From Acidobacteriota bacterium (GTDB taxonomy: Bacteria > Acidobacteriota > Thermoanaerobaculia > UBA5066): a DNA stretch of 64,000 nucleotides. Every line of letters starts with the position of its first letter. Positions within the stretch are counted from its first letter, which is position 1. The position numbers were made by a program, and so were the translations under genes. Below are positions 36,257-44,985 of this stretch, piece by piece. The notes beneath the pieces are model-generated. The model ran no database searches. It saw nothing but the letters and a program-made list of their open reading frames with translations, and was not told the origin of the DNA. Where the stretch lies: positions 106,431-170,430 of the forward strand of contig JAKOVQ010000047.1 in the NCBI GenBank assembly GCA_029781975.1, written 5' to 3'.

Positions 36257-37021
36257 CTAGCGCAGCCAGCCGGGCGGGGTCCCCGACTTCCGCGCGTCCT
36301 CCTCCAGCTCCCGCCAGCGGCGCTCGGCCTCGGCGTGCGCCGCCGTCTCCCTCTCGACCCGCTCCCGCGCCACCTGGACCCGGACCACGAACGACCGCTG
36401 CTGGGCCTCGCCCGGAAGGAGGTCGGCCCGCTCGGCGGCCGTGAGGTCGGCCCGCGCCACCGCGAGGCGCGCCTCGGCCTCCTCGAGCTCCCGGCGGCGC
36501 GCCCCGGCGTGAGCGTGCCACCACGCCTCGCTCCGGCCCGAGGCGTCCCGGGGGTCGTCGGCGCCCTCCTCCCCGGCCCGGACCGGCGTCGGGCGAGGAG
36601 AGGGGGCGGCCACCCCAGGGGCGGCAGGCGCGGTCGGCTCCCGGGAGGGCGCCTCCAGGAGGCGCCGCGCTTCCTCGGGCGACGTCCTGAGGCGGCCCGC
36701 CTTCGCGAGCGACGAGCCGCCGGTCGCCAGGACCCGCACGGCCGGCTCCGGGGTCGGTGCGGGGGGCGGCGGTCGCCGGTTCATCTCGGTGGTCCTCCGG
36801 AGGTCGACGTCCCGCTTCGGGATCGAGACGAGCCGGCCGGACCCGGCCAGGGTCCCGACGAGGAGCGCTCCCTTCTCGACGGGGGGCGCCACCAGCCTCA
36901 GCGTCGACCCGTCGGCCTGGACGACGAAGAACGGTGGCGGCTCGGGTGACCTCGCCTGCTCCCCGGCCACGGCGCGGCCGCCGGAGAGAAGCGCGACGAC
37001 CAGCGCCAGGATGGAAGCCAC
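36257..37021 (-). CDS. Unknown exported protein with C-terminal coiled coil
   Basis: 254 aa from a GTG at 37021; not recognised. The first 20 residues (VASILALVVALLSGGRAVAG) look like a signal peptide but lack basic residues. The frame continues upstream to basic residues (ARGRTGALARARP) without a standard start, so the true start may be upstream in the gap after the BtuF-like gene. A beta-rich segment follows (FFVVQADGSTLRLVAPPVEKGALLVGTL), then a long Pro/Ala-rich linker. A highly charged helix comes next (about residues 165-245, RRRELEEAEARLAVARADL), predicted to be a coiled coil, ending PPGWLR. It is probably periplasmic and structural. It follows the BtuF-like gene after 73 nt. Confidence 0.6.
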   Translation of the reverse strand: MASILALVVALLSGGRAVAGEQARSPEPPPFFVVQADGSTLRLVAPPVEKGALLVGTLAGSGRLVSIPKRDVDLRRTTEMNRRPPPPAPTPEPAVRVLATGGSSLAKAGRLRTSPEEARRLLEAPSREPTAPAAPGVAAPSPRPTPVRAGEEGADDPRDASGRSEAWWHAHAGARRRELEEAEARLAVARADLTAAERADLLPGEAQQRSFVVRVQVARERVERETAAHAEAERRWRELEEDARKSGTPPGWLR

Positions 37022-37094
37022 GACGAGGGGCCGGGCCCTCGCGAGGGCACCCGTCCTCCCCCGCGCCCGGTCCCCGCCGTCCCGCGAGGAGGGC

Positions 37095-37835
37095 TCAGCG
37101 GCCCTCGCCGCCCAGGAGCCGCTCCAGGAGGTCGAGGCCGCGCAGGGTCCGGACCCCGTGCCAGCAGAGGTCGTCGCCCGCGACGAGCTCGACGCGGCAC
37201 GCGGGAACGAGCCGGCTCCACCACTCACGGTCGCCATCGGCGAAACGATACGGCTCGTCGGGGAGAAAGATCCAGCCCGGCCTGCTCGCGGCCACCTCTT
37301 CCGCCGTCACGCGCGGGTAAGGCCCGCCCGTCCCCCCGAGCGCGTCGACGCCGCCGAACGTGGCGATCAGGTCGGCGATGTAGGTCCCCGACACGGCGGC
37401 CATCCACGGCTCCTTCCAGATCAGGTAGACGAATCGGAACGGGGCCCAGGCCCGGGCCCGCACGGCGGCCAGCCGCTCCTCCACCCGGCGCGCCCAGGCG
37501 TCCCCCGCCTCGGCGCGGCCGGTGAGCTCGCCGAGCCGCCGGAGGAGGGCCGGCACCTCGGCCACCGTCCGCGGGTGCGAGACGTCCACCGGAAGGTCGC
37601 GCGCGAGGGCCGCGAGGTCCTGCTCCCGGTTCTCCTCGGCGTTGGCGAGGACGAGGTCCGGGGCGAGGAGGCGGATCGCGGCGAGGTCGGGGTTCTTCGT
37701 CCCGCCCACCCGGCGGACCCCCGCGAGGGCCTCGCGCGGGTGGACGCAGTAGCGGGTCGCCCCCACGAGGTCGCCGCCCGCCCCCAGCGCCACGAGGCTC
37801 TCGGTGAGCGAGGGGCAGAGGCTGACGAGCCGCAT
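37095..37835 (-). CDS. BtuF-like metal-receptor protein without signal peptide
   Basis: 246 aa. Its fold is the helical-backbone metal receptor family of periplasmic cobalamin and heme binders: RLVSLCPSLTESLVALGAG, VGGTKNPDLAAIRLLAPDLVL, LIWKEPWMAAVSGTYIADLI and RPGWIFLPDEPYRF. The conserved domain begins at residue 2, so no signal peptide exists and the protein should stay in the cytoplasm, as in a known subgroup of this family. No BtuC or BtuD gene is near. The ATG overlaps the fumarase beta stop (TGATG). A cytoplasmic cofactor-handling role is possible but not shown. Confidence 0.8.
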   Translation of the reverse strand: MRLVSLCPSLTESLVALGAGGDLVGATRYCVHPREALAGVRRVGGTKNPDLAAIRLLAPDLVLANAEENREQDLAALARDLPVDVSHPRTVAEVPALLRRLGELTGRAEAGDAWARRVEERLAAVRARAWAPFRFVYLIWKEPWMAAVSGTYIADLIATFGGVDALGGTGGPYPRVTAEEVAASRPGWIFLPDEPYRFADGDREWWSRLVPACRVELVAGDDLCWHGVRTLRGLDLLERLLGGEGR

Positions 37836-38443
37836 CAGGCGGCGTCCGGCCTCTTCCTGGCGATCGCCTCGTCGAGCTGCTCCCTCGAGGCCCTCCGGAC
37901 CTCCTCGTGGAGCGAGTCGCCGTGGGCGTCCATCGTGACGATGCAGGGGAAGTCCCTGACCTCGAGGACCCACATGGCCTCCGGGACGCCCAGCTCGTCG
38001 AGGTGACGGACGCCGGCGACGCGGACCACCTTCTCGGCCAGCACCTGCGCCGCGCCGCCGACCGCGTGGAGGTAGACGGCGCCGTGCTCCTTCAGCGCGG
38101 CGAGGGTTTTCGTCCCCATCCCGCCCTTCCCGACGATCCCCGCGAACCGGTAGCGGGCGAGGACGGCCGCCTCGTAGGGCTCCTCGCGGATCGACGTCGT
38201 CGGTCCGGCCGCGAGGACGGACCAGCTCCCGTTCCTCTCCTTCCGCATCACCGGCCCGCAGTGGTAGAGGATCGCTCCCGCGAGGTCCAGGCCCGGGTAG
38301 GAGGGCCAGCTCTTCACCCAGAGCTTGTGGAGCGCGTCGCGTCCCGTGACCATCAGGCCGGAGACCGCCACCGCGTCGCCTCGCCTGAGGGAGCGGACCG
38401 TCTCGGGGGAGAGCGGGGTCGTGAGCTTCCTCACCTCGGTCAT
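37835..38443 (-). CDS. Class I fumarate hydratase, beta subunit
   Basis: 202 aa. This is the C-terminal half of iron-sulfur fumarases as a separate subunit; with the alpha subunit it interconverts fumarate and malate. Motifs: LRRGDAVAVSGLMVTGRDALHKL, AILYHCGPVM, AAGPTTSIREEPYEA, IVGKGGMGTKTL and GAVYLHAVGGAAQVLA. L(+)-tartrate dehydratase beta has the same fold and cannot be excluded. The ATG overlaps the alpha-subunit stop (ATGA), giving tight co-translation. Confidence 0.88.
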   Translation of the reverse strand: MTEVRKLTTPLSPETVRSLRRGDAVAVSGLMVTGRDALHKLWVKSWPSYPGLDLAGAILYHCGPVMRKERNGSWSVLAAGPTTSIREEPYEAAVLARYRFAGIVGKGGMGTKTLAALKEHGAVYLHAVGGAAQVLAEKVVRVAGVRHLDELGVPEAMWVLEVRDFPCIVTMDAHGDSLHEEVRRASREQLDEAIARKRPDAA

Positions 38444-39423
38444 TGCTCGAACACCGCCTTTCCTGAGGGGGCGACCTCGACCGAAGCGCGGCGCGTCGCC
38501 CAGCACATGTAGGAGACGGAGACGAAGTAGCTGGCCGGAAGCCGGGCCAGGCGGGACGCCTTTACGCCGAGGAGCGTCGTCCCCCCGCCGAACCCCATCG
38601 GGCCGATCCCGAGCGCGTTGGCACCCTCGAGGAGCTCCTGCTCCAGCTTCGCGAGGGCCGGCTCGGGGCTCCGGTCGGGGAGGCGGCGGAAGAGCTGGCG
38701 CTTGGCCTCCGCGAGCCCGGTCGCCCGGTCGCCCCCCAGGCAGACGCCCAGGATCCCGGGGGCGCACCCCTTGCCCTGCGCCTGGAAGACGGCGTCGAGG
38801 ACGACCTTCCTCACCCCGTCGAGGTCGCGGTCCGCGCCGAGGTCGGCGTTCGGCAGCGCGTACTGGGCGCCGACGTTCTCGCACCCGCCTCCCTTGAGGA
38901 GGAGCGACGCCACGAGCGACCTCCTCCCGTGCTCCCTCACGTGGACGATCGGCATCCCGCGGCCGGTCCCGTCGCCGGGGTTCTCGCCGGTGAGCGCGTC
39001 GACCGAGTTCGGGCGGAGATAGCCCCTCGCCGTCGCCGCCCGCGTCGCCTTCACGGCCGCACGCTCGACCGCCCGGAGCGACACGCCTGCCGGGACCGCC
39101 ACGTCGAACAGGGGCATGCCGGTGTCCTGGCAGACGGGGCGCGACCAGACGGAGGCGAGCCTCGAGTTGGTCAGGAGGACCTCGAGGGTCTCGCGGGCCG
39201 CCGACCCCTCGGCCTCGCGGTCGCGGGCCTCCTCGATCGCGGCCAGGACGTCGGGCGGCATCGAGGTCGCGGCCCGCCGGTAGAGCTCGGTGAAGGTCGC
39301 GGCCAGGGCCTTCTCGGCGAACGGGTCGCGCGGCGCCGCCTTCGTCGCGGCCCTTCCCGTGGCGACCGGACGGCGGCCCGCCCCCTCGCTGCTTCTCTTC
39401 TTCCCTAAAGGCTTCTCCCCCAT
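38440..39423 (-). CDS. Class I fumarate hydratase, alpha subunit
   Basis: 327 aa from ATG 39423, with GGAGG about 11 nt upstream. This subunit holds the oxygen-sensitive [4Fe-4S] cluster. Cluster cysteines appear in SRPVCQDTGMPLFDV, KGGGCENVGAQYALPNA and GCAPGILGVCLGGDRATG. NSVDALTGENPGDGTGRGMP matches the substrate region. The first 45 residues (GEKPLGKKRSSEGAGRRP and so on) are a basic extension not needed for the fold. Fumarase fits the metabolic setting, but tartrate dehydratase is a possible alternative. Confidence 0.88.
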   Translation of the reverse strand: MGEKPLGKKRSSEGAGRRPVATGRAATKAAPRDPFAEKALAATFTELYRRAATSMPPDVLAAIEEARDREAEGSAARETLEVLLTNSRLASVWSRPVCQDTGMPLFDVAVPAGVSLRAVERAAVKATRAATARGYLRPNSVDALTGENPGDGTGRGMPIVHVREHGRRSLVASLLLKGGGCENVGAQYALPNADLGADRDLDGVRKVVLDAVFQAQGKGCAPGILGVCLGGDRATGLAEAKRQLFRRLPDRSPEPALAKLEQELLEGANALGIGPMGFGGGTTLLGVKASRLARLPASYFVSVSYMCWATRRASVEVAPSGKAVFEQ

Positions 39424-39447
39424 CGTTCGCGGGACCTCCAGCCGGCG

Positions 39448-39453
39448 AGGATA
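39448..39453 (-). promoter_or_regulatory. Possible -10 box for the fumarase operon
   Basis: Minus strand TATCCT in GGCTATCCTCGCC, about 24 nt before the ATG of the fumarase alpha gene. The leader contains GGAGG. The same (C)TATCCT box occurs near the PolX-like gene, lutA and the gene at 58409. Confidence 0.4.
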
Positions 39454-39607
39454 GCCCCGCGAGGGCACGGCTCGTCACGGCTCGGCTCCCGTCCCGCGAC
39501 GCTCCGTCGGCCCCCGCCGGTGGCAAGGACCGCCCGCCGGGGACGAGGGACCGAGCCTCCCTGCCGGGCGTGCGGCGGACGACGCTCCGGGCCTCGACGC
39601 AGCCGCC

Positions 39608-41392
39608 TCAGGAGGCAGGGCTCTTCGTCGGGGTCCCGGGGAGCGGCCGCGCTGGGGGAGCGCCGGGGTCGGCCGCCGTCCCGGGAGGAAGCGGGAGCCC
39701 GTTGGAGCGGAGGAGGGCGAGGAGCCCCGCCCGGTCCGCGGCCCGGTCAAGCGCCTCGCCCGCCTCCACCGCCCCCCGCGAGACCAGGTCGACGAGCGCG
39801 TCGTTCAGGAGCTGCATCCCCTGGGCACGCGAGGTCTGGAGGACCGGGGCGAGCTGGGACGTCTTCCCGTCGCGGACGAGGGCGGCGACGGCGGCGTTCG
39901 CGACGAGCACCTCGAAGGCGGCGACGCGCCCTCCCCCGGGCCGGCGGCAGAGCGCCACGGCGACGATCCCCCGGAGGACGCCGGCGAGGAGGGCGCGGGC
40001 CGACGCCTGCCGGTCGACGGGGTGCCGGTCGACGAGCTGCTCCACGGCCGCGGCCGCCGTGGGCGCCCGGAGCGAAGCCAGGACCAGGATCCCCGCCTGA
40101 GCGGCCTCGAGGGCGAGGTCGATCGCCTCCCTCTCGTCCAGCTCCCCGGCGAGGACGACGTCCGCGTCCTCCCGCAGCGCGGCGCGGAGCGCTTCCGCCC
40201 GGCTCGCCGCGTGGACCGCGACCTCCCGCTGGTTCACCACGCTCCTCGCCGCGTCGTGGACGAACTCCACGGGGTCCTCGACGGTGACGACGTGCGCCGC
40301 CCGGGTGCGGTTCACGTGGTCGACGAGCGCGGCCAGCGTGGTCGACCGGCCGGAGCCCGCGGGCCCCGTCACGACGACGAGCCCGCGGCCGGCCTCGGCC
40401 AGGGCGAGGGCGGCGTCGGGAAGGCCCAGCTGCCGCGGGGTGGGGAGCTGTCGCGGGACGAGGCGGATCGCGAGGCAGGGGCCGCGCCGGTCCCGGAACG
40501 CGTGGACCCTCAGACGCGCGACCCCCGCGAGCTCGGCCGCGACCGTCGCCTCGTTCCGCGCGGCCAGCGCGGAGCGCGCCGGTTCGGGGAGGAGGCGCCG
40601 AAGGAGCCTCTCGACGTCTGCGGAGCCGAGGGGCGCCGCCCCCGACGGCTGGACGAGCTCGCCGTCGACGCGGAACACGGGCGGGGTCCCCACCGCGAGG
40701 TGGAGGTCGGACGCGCCCATCTCGAGCATCCGAAGAAGGAGGGCGTCCTCGGCCGCCACGGCCGCCACGGCCGCGGCGGCCGCCGCGGGCCGGGGACCGA
40801 GCTGAGGCGCCGGCGCCGCCGCGCCGACGGCGGAAAAGGCCCGCGACGAGAGCGACGCGGGGACCTCGAGGGCGTCCACGTCGGGCGGCGGCGGGGGCGG
40901 GGCGAGGTTCCCGACGGAGGTGACCTCTCCGTACTCCAGCGCCTCCGGCTCCGGCGGCGGGCTCGCCCCGCGTCGCTGGGCGGGGGCCGCCTGCGGGGAC
41001 CTGGCGGGCTCGCGCGGCGGCGCGGGCTCGGGCTGCGGCGCGGGCGGAAGCGGCTCCGGCGACGCCCCGGCCTCGGCGCGCACCGATGCCGCGCGGGCGA
41101 TCATGATCGACGCGCTCGAGCCGCTCGTGCCGAAGCGGACCTCCACCGGCTGGGAGGCGGCGTCGAGGCGGAGGGGGACGCGGAAGTGCCTCTGGGCCAG
41201 GGCTTCCGGAGCCTCTCCCGGCGCCAGCTCGTCCGAGACCGCGAGGAACGAGTCGAGGCTCAGCGGCTCCCGCCCGACGACGGCGCGCTGGACCCCCTTC
41301 ATCAGGAACATCCGCTCGCCGGGGACGAGGAAGAGGGCGTCCGCGTCCGTCCGGAGGTAGTTCCGGACGAGGGCTTCTACCTTGGACGGCAT
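39608..41392 (-). CDS. PilT-like secretion ATPase with degenerate active site
   Basis: 594 aa. The C-terminal half resembles the type IV pilus retraction ATPase PilT: GASDLHLAVGTPPVFRVDGEL, VTVEDPVEFVH, LRAALREDADVVLAGELDE. Key residues are changed. Walker A is GPAGSGRST (343-351) with Arg349 for Lys. The His box reads AGILVLASLRAPT where PilT has T-G-H-L-V and T-L-H-T, so both His are lost. The N-terminal 105 residues look like a second, diverged copy of the PilT N-domain, joined by a Pro/Ala-rich linker. It could be a regulatory, catalytically weak partner of a true PilT elsewhere (inference). A small unknown gene precedes it by 18 nt. Confidence 0.75.
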   Translation of the reverse strand: MPSKVEALVRNYLRTDADALFLVPGERMFLMKGVQRAVVGREPLSLDSFLAVSDELAPGEAPEALAQRHFRVPLRLDAASQPVEVRFGTSGSSASIMIARAASVRAEAGASPEPLPPAPQPEPAPPREPARSPQAAPAQRRGASPPPEPEALEYGEVTSVGNLAPPPPPPDVDALEVPASLSSRAFSAVGAAAPAPQLGPRPAAAAAAVAAVAAEDALLLRMLEMGASDLHLAVGTPPVFRVDGELVQPSGAAPLGSADVERLLRRLLPEPARSALAARNEATVAAELAGVARLRVHAFRDRRGPCLAIRLVPRQLPTPRQLGLPDAALALAEAGRGLVVVTGPAGSGRSTTLAALVDHVNRTRAAHVVTVEDPVEFVHDAARSVVNQREVAVHAASRAEALRAALREDADVVLAGELDEREAIDLALEAAQAGILVLASLRAPTAAAAVEQLVDRHPVDRQASARALLAGVLRGIVAVALCRRPGGGRVAAFEVLVANAAVAALVRDGKTSQLAPVLQTSRAQGMQLLNDALVDLVSRGAVEAGEALDRAADRAGLLALLRSNGLPLPPGTAADPGAPPARPLPGTPTKSPAS

Positions 41393-41410
41393 CCGTTCGC
41401 TCCCCGCCCG

Positions 41411-41875
41411 CTAGAACGTCACGCGGACGACGCGGTCGCGGTTGACGAGGACGACGCGGCTGCCGACGCCGATCGGAAGGAACGGCCCGGCCGCGTTGAA
41501 GACGTCGGACATCCGCTCCCCCCCGTCCGCCGCGACGGCGCGCAGGACGCCGGCGATCTCGGAGCCGTCGTCGAGGTGCAGCGTCACCACGTCGAGCGAG
41601 GCGGTCCCGTCGCCCTCCGCCGGCGCGCCGGCGTGGTCCGCCTCGACCGAGACGGTGACGATGCCGTCGCGCGAGAGGAGCGCGCTCCCCCCCGCCGGAA
41701 GGCCCACCGCGAGGAAGCGGCGTCGCCCGCCCAGCAGGCCGTCGAGCGGCGCCGGGCGCCCCTCTCGGGCCGGGTCGCCGAGGAGCCAGAAGGTGACGTC
41801 GAGCTGCGCGCCGTCCCGGAGGAGGACTCGCGCCGGGCAGGGGGTCGGCGTGGGGTGGACGACGGGCTCGGGCAT
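41411..41875 (-). CDS. Unknown small protein upstream of the PilT-like gene
   Basis: 154 aa; not recognised. No signal peptide or membrane helix is seen. The sequence is beta-rich with two similar halves of strands: ARVLLRDGAQLDVTFWLLGD to FLAVGLPAGG, and DVVTLHLDDGSEIAGVLRA to IGVGSRVVLVNRDRVVRVTF. It could be a small barrel-type cytoplasmic domain. The 18-nt gap to the PilT-like gene suggests a shared task, perhaps in pilus-related motility or secretion (inference). It diverges from korA across 123 bp. Confidence 0.65.
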   Translation of the reverse strand: MPEPVVHPTPTPCPARVLLRDGAQLDVTFWLLGDPAREGRPAPLDGLLGGRRRFLAVGLPAGGSALLSRDGIVTVSVEADHAGAPAEGDGTASLDVVTLHLDDGSEIAGVLRAVAADGGERMSDVFNAAGPFLPIGVGSRVVLVNRDRVVRVTF

Positions 41876-41927
41876 CGCTCCTCCGATTCCTCGCCGGGAT
41901 GTTAGGCGATTCGCGGGCTCCGGATTG

Positions 41928-41933
41928 TATGAT
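41928..41933 (+). promoter_or_regulatory. Possible -10 box for korAB
   Basis: TATGAT (5 of 6), about 65 nt before the korA ATG. It is followed at 41935-41945 by the short inverted repeat CTGAG-T-CTCAG, which could be an operator. A GGAGGAG ribosome site lies at 41983-41989. Confidence 0.4.
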
Positions 41934-41998
41934 CCTGAGTCTCAGCAGCCGGGTCCGCGTAAGCGCACTCCGCCCCGGCGGCTGGAGGAGCCTCACCG

Positions 41999-43894
41999 AT
42001 GCCCACGACTCTCGCGCAGCCCGACGCCCGTCCCGCTCCGGTCGCCTCCGGGACCCGTGTCAACGACTTCTCGCTCCAGGTCGCGACCGCCAACGGCTCC
42101 GGCTCGCAGACGGCGAACAACGTCCTCATGCGCGCGATTTTCCAGATGGGTGTCCCGGTCTCGGGGAAGAACCTCTTCCCCTCGAACATCCAGGGCCTCC
42201 CCACGTGGTTCACGATCCGCGCCAACAGGGACGGCTACGTCGCGCGCAAGCGGGAGCTCGACGTCCTCATCCTGATGAACCCCGAGACCGCCGAGGAGGA
42301 CGCCCGCGCGGCCGCGCCGGGCACCTCGGTCATCTACGAGAAGAAGCTCGCGGTCGAGCGGTTCCGCGACGACCTCCTCCTCTTCCCCGTCCCCTTCTCC
42401 GAGCTGGTCGTGAAGGTGACGACGAAGCCGGAGCAGGCGAAGCTCCGCAAGCTCATCGCCAACATGATCTACGTCGGCGTCGCCTCCGACCTGATGGGGA
42501 TCGACCCGGCGGAGGTCGAGAAGGCGATCGCCAAGCAGCTGAAGGGGAAGCCCAAGGCCGTCGAGCTCAACGTCGCGGCGATGCGTCTCGGCCGGGAGTA
42601 CAGCGGCGAGACCTTCGCCGAGAAGATCCCCTGCCGCGTCGAGCGGATGGACGCGACGGCAGGAAAGGTCATCATCGACGGGAACGCCGCCGCTGCTCTC
42701 GGCTGCCTCTTCGGGGGCGCGACGGTCTGCACCTGGTATCCGATCACCCCCTCCTCGTCGCTCTGCGAGAGCTTCATCGACTTCTGCGCCGACCACCGGG
42801 TCGACCCGGCGACGGGCAAGGCCTCGGTCGCGATCGTCCAGGCCGAGGACGAGATCGCCGCCATCGGGATGGTGATCGGCGCGGGCTGGGCGGGCGCGCG
42901 CGCCTTCACGGCGACGTCGGGGCCCGGGATCTCGCTGATGAGCGAGTTCATCGGCCTCGCCTACTACACCGAGGTCCCGGCCGTCGTCTTCGACATCCAG
43001 CGCGTCGGCCCCTCCACCGGCCTCCCCACCCGGACGATGCAGGGGGACGTCGTCCTCTGCCACTACAACTCCCACGGCGACGCCAAGCACCCCGTCCTCT
43101 TCCCGTCGTCCCCCGAAGAGTGCTTCCAGATGGCCGGCGAGGCGCTCGACCTGGCGGAGGAGCTCCAGGCGCCGGTCTTCGTCCTCTCCGACCTCGACCT
43201 CGGGATGAACAACTGGATGGCGGACCCCTTCACCTACCCGGACCGCCCCTTCCGCCGCGGAAAGGTCCTCGACGCGGAGGGCGTCGAGCGGCTCAAGGGG
43301 GTCTGGGGCCGCTACAAGGACCTCGACGGCGACGGGATCCCGTGGCGGACCCTCCCGGGGACGCCCCACCCGCTCGCCGCCTACTTCACCCGCGGCTCCG
43401 GCCACACGGAGATGGCCGGCTACTCCGAGAAGCCGCACGACTACGTGAAGAACGTCGACCGCCTGGCGCGCAAGCTCGAGACGGCGCGACGGATGGTGCC
43501 CGGCCCCGTCATCGACGACCGGCCCGGCTCGCCGCTGGGCGTCCTCGCGTTCGGGACGTCGCACCAGGGGGCGGTCGAGGCGCGGGACCGCCTGGCCGCC
43601 GTCCACGGCGTCTCCCTCGACTACATGCGCCTCCGCGCCCTGCCGCTCGCGCCCGAGGCGCGGGCATGGCTCGAGCGCCACGAGAGGGTCTTCGTCGTCG
43701 AGCAGAACCGCGACGCCCAGCTCCTGACCATCCTGCGCGACGAGTGCCCCGACCTCGCCACCCGCTTCGTCTCCGTCCGGCAGTACGACGGCCTCCCGCT
43801 CGACGCCACGACGGTCGTCGAGGGCGTGCTGGCGGGCCTCGGCCGCGAGGCCGGCACCGCGCCCGCAGCCGCGGCCGACGGAGGTGCCCGATGA
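41999..43894 (+). CDS. korA: 2-oxoacid:ferredoxin oxidoreductase, alpha subunit fused to gamma domain
   Basis: 631 aa. With KorB it oxidatively decarboxylates a 2-oxoacid (probably 2-oxoglutarate) to the acyl-CoA, reducing ferredoxin. Residues 25 to about 205 are the gamma domain (VATANGSGSQTANNVLMRAI, MGVPVSGKNLFPSNIQGLPT). The alpha domain follows: VCTWYPITPSSSLCESF, QAEDEIAAIGMVIGAGWAGARAFTATSGPGISLM, and DIQRVGPSTGLPTRTMQGD. GGAGGAG precedes the ATG. Substrate could also be pyruvate or a branched-chain oxoacid; the two-subunit form is most common for 2-oxoglutarate. Confidence 0.88.
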   Translation: MPTTLAQPDARPAPVASGTRVNDFSLQVATANGSGSQTANNVLMRAIFQMGVPVSGKNLFPSNIQGLPTWFTIRANRDGYVARKRELDVLILMNPETAEEDARAAAPGTSVIYEKKLAVERFRDDLLLFPVPFSELVVKVTTKPEQAKLRKLIANMIYVGVASDLMGIDPAEVEKAIAKQLKGKPKAVELNVAAMRLGREYSGETFAEKIPCRVERMDATAGKVIIDGNAAAALGCLFGGATVCTWYPITPSSSLCESFIDFCADHRVDPATGKASVAIVQAEDEIAAIGMVIGAGWAGARAFTATSGPGISLMSEFIGLAYYTEVPAVVFDIQRVGPSTGLPTRTMQGDVVLCHYNSHGDAKHPVLFPSSPEECFQMAGEALDLAEELQAPVFVLSDLDLGMNNWMADPFTYPDRPFRRGKVLDAEGVERLKGVWGRYKDLDGDGIPWRTLPGTPHPLAAYFTRGSGHTEMAGYSEKPHDYVKNVDRLARKLETARRMVPGPVIDDRPGSPLGVLAFGTSHQGAVEARDRLAAVHGVSLDYMRLRALPLAPEARAWLERHERVFVVEQNRDAQLLTILRDECPDLATRFVSVRQYDGLPLDATTVVEGVLAGLGREAGTAPAAAADGGAR

Positions 43895-44931
43895 GCGCGA
43901 CCGCCCCCGCCCCCCCCAAGACCAACCGGATCGGCCTCCCGAAGGCCGACTACGAGGGGGGGAAGTCGACCCTCTGCCTCGGCTGCGGCCACGACGTCGT
44001 CACCAGGCAGCTCGTCACCGCCTTCTGGGAGATGGGGATCGAGCCGCGCCGGGTCGTGAAGCTCTCGGGGATCGGCTGCTCGTCGAAGACGCCCGCCTAC
44101 TTCCTCAACCGCGCGTGGGGGTTCAACGCCGTCCACGGGCGGATGCCGTCGGTCGCCACCGGCGCGATGCTCGCGAACTCCGACCTGATCGGCGTCGGCG
44201 TCTCGGGCGACGGCGACACCGCGTCGATCGGCATCGGCCAGTTCGTCCACCTCGTGAGGCGGAACATCCCGCTCATCTACATCGTCGAGAACAACGGGGT
44301 CTACGGGCTGACCAAGGGGCAGTTCTCCGCGACGGCCGACGTCGGGTCGACCCTGAAGGGGGGGACCGTCAACGAGCTCCTGCCGATCGACCTCTGCGGC
44401 CTGGCCATCGAGCTCGGCTGCGGGTTCGTCGCCCGCTCGTTCTCCGGCGACATGAAGCAGCTCCAGGCGATCCTCCAGGCCGCCATCGCCCACCGCGGGA
44501 CGGCCGTCCTCGACGTCATCTCCCCGTGCGTGACGTTCAACGACCACGAGGGGTCGACGAAGAGCTACAAGTACGCCAAGGACCACGAGGAGCCGCTCCA
44601 CGACATCGGGTTCGTCCCCTTCTTCGAGGACACGCTGGCGGAGATCCCGCCCGGAGAGGTCCGCGAGGTTCCGTTCCCGGACGGGAGCGTCGTGCGATTC
44701 CACACCGTCGGCCGCGAGTACGACCCGACCGACAAGGACGTCGTCCTCTCGACTCTCCACGCGAGCCGGAAGGCGAAGGAGTTCCTCACGGGGATCCTCT
44801 ACCTCGAGCCCGAGAAGCCGAGCTTCGGCCGGCTCCTCAACACGGTCGACGAGCCCCTCCACCCGCTCGGCGAGGACCGCCTGCGGCCGTCGCGCGAGGC
44901 GCTGGAGGCGATCCTCGAGAGCTACCGGTAG
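43891..44931 (+). CDS. korB: 2-oxoacid:ferredoxin oxidoreductase, beta subunit
   Basis: 346 aa. It binds thiamine diphosphate and one [4Fe-4S] cluster. Cluster cysteines are in TLCLGCGHDVV and GIGCSSKTPAYF, with a third at SPCVTFNDHEGS. The TPP motif is GDGDTASIGIGQFVHLVRRN followed by IYIVENNGVYGLTKGQ. The ATG overlaps the korA stop (ATGA). No separate ferredoxin-like delta subunit is encoded nearby, consistent with the two-subunit KorAB type. The C-terminal 60 residues (KEFLTGILYLEPEKPSF) are normal for the group. Confidence 0.9.
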   Translation: MSATAPAPPKTNRIGLPKADYEGGKSTLCLGCGHDVVTRQLVTAFWEMGIEPRRVVKLSGIGCSSKTPAYFLNRAWGFNAVHGRMPSVATGAMLANSDLIGVGVSGDGDTASIGIGQFVHLVRRNIPLIYIVENNGVYGLTKGQFSATADVGSTLKGGTVNELLPIDLCGLAIELGCGFVARSFSGDMKQLQAILQAAIAHRGTAVLDVISPCVTFNDHEGSTKSYKYAKDHEEPLHDIGFVPFFEDTLAEIPPGEVREVPFPDGSVVRFHTVGREYDPTDKDVVLSTLHASRKAKEFLTGILYLEPEKPSFGRLLNTVDEPLHPLGEDRLRPSREALEAILESYR

Positions 44932-44950
44932 CCGCGGCGCCCCGCCGGCT

Positions 44951-44979
44951 TTGACGCGGCGGGCGGGCGTGACCAGAAT
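44951..44979 (+). promoter_or_regulatory. Promoter with leaderless start for the lipoprotein gene
   Basis: TTGACG (5 of 6 to TTGACA) at 44951-44956, a 17-nt spacer, and CAGAAT at 44974-44979. CGGCTC and then the ATG at 44986 follow, exactly 6 nt. It is the best two-box promoter in the window and has no Shine-Dalgarno sequence. Confidence 0.6.
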
Positions 44980-44985
44980 CGGCTC

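Noticed and set aside
44932..44970. GC-rich inverted repeat after korB as a terminator
   Set aside because: The stem is imperfect, there is no T-run, and it overlaps the TTGACG of the lipoprotein promoter.
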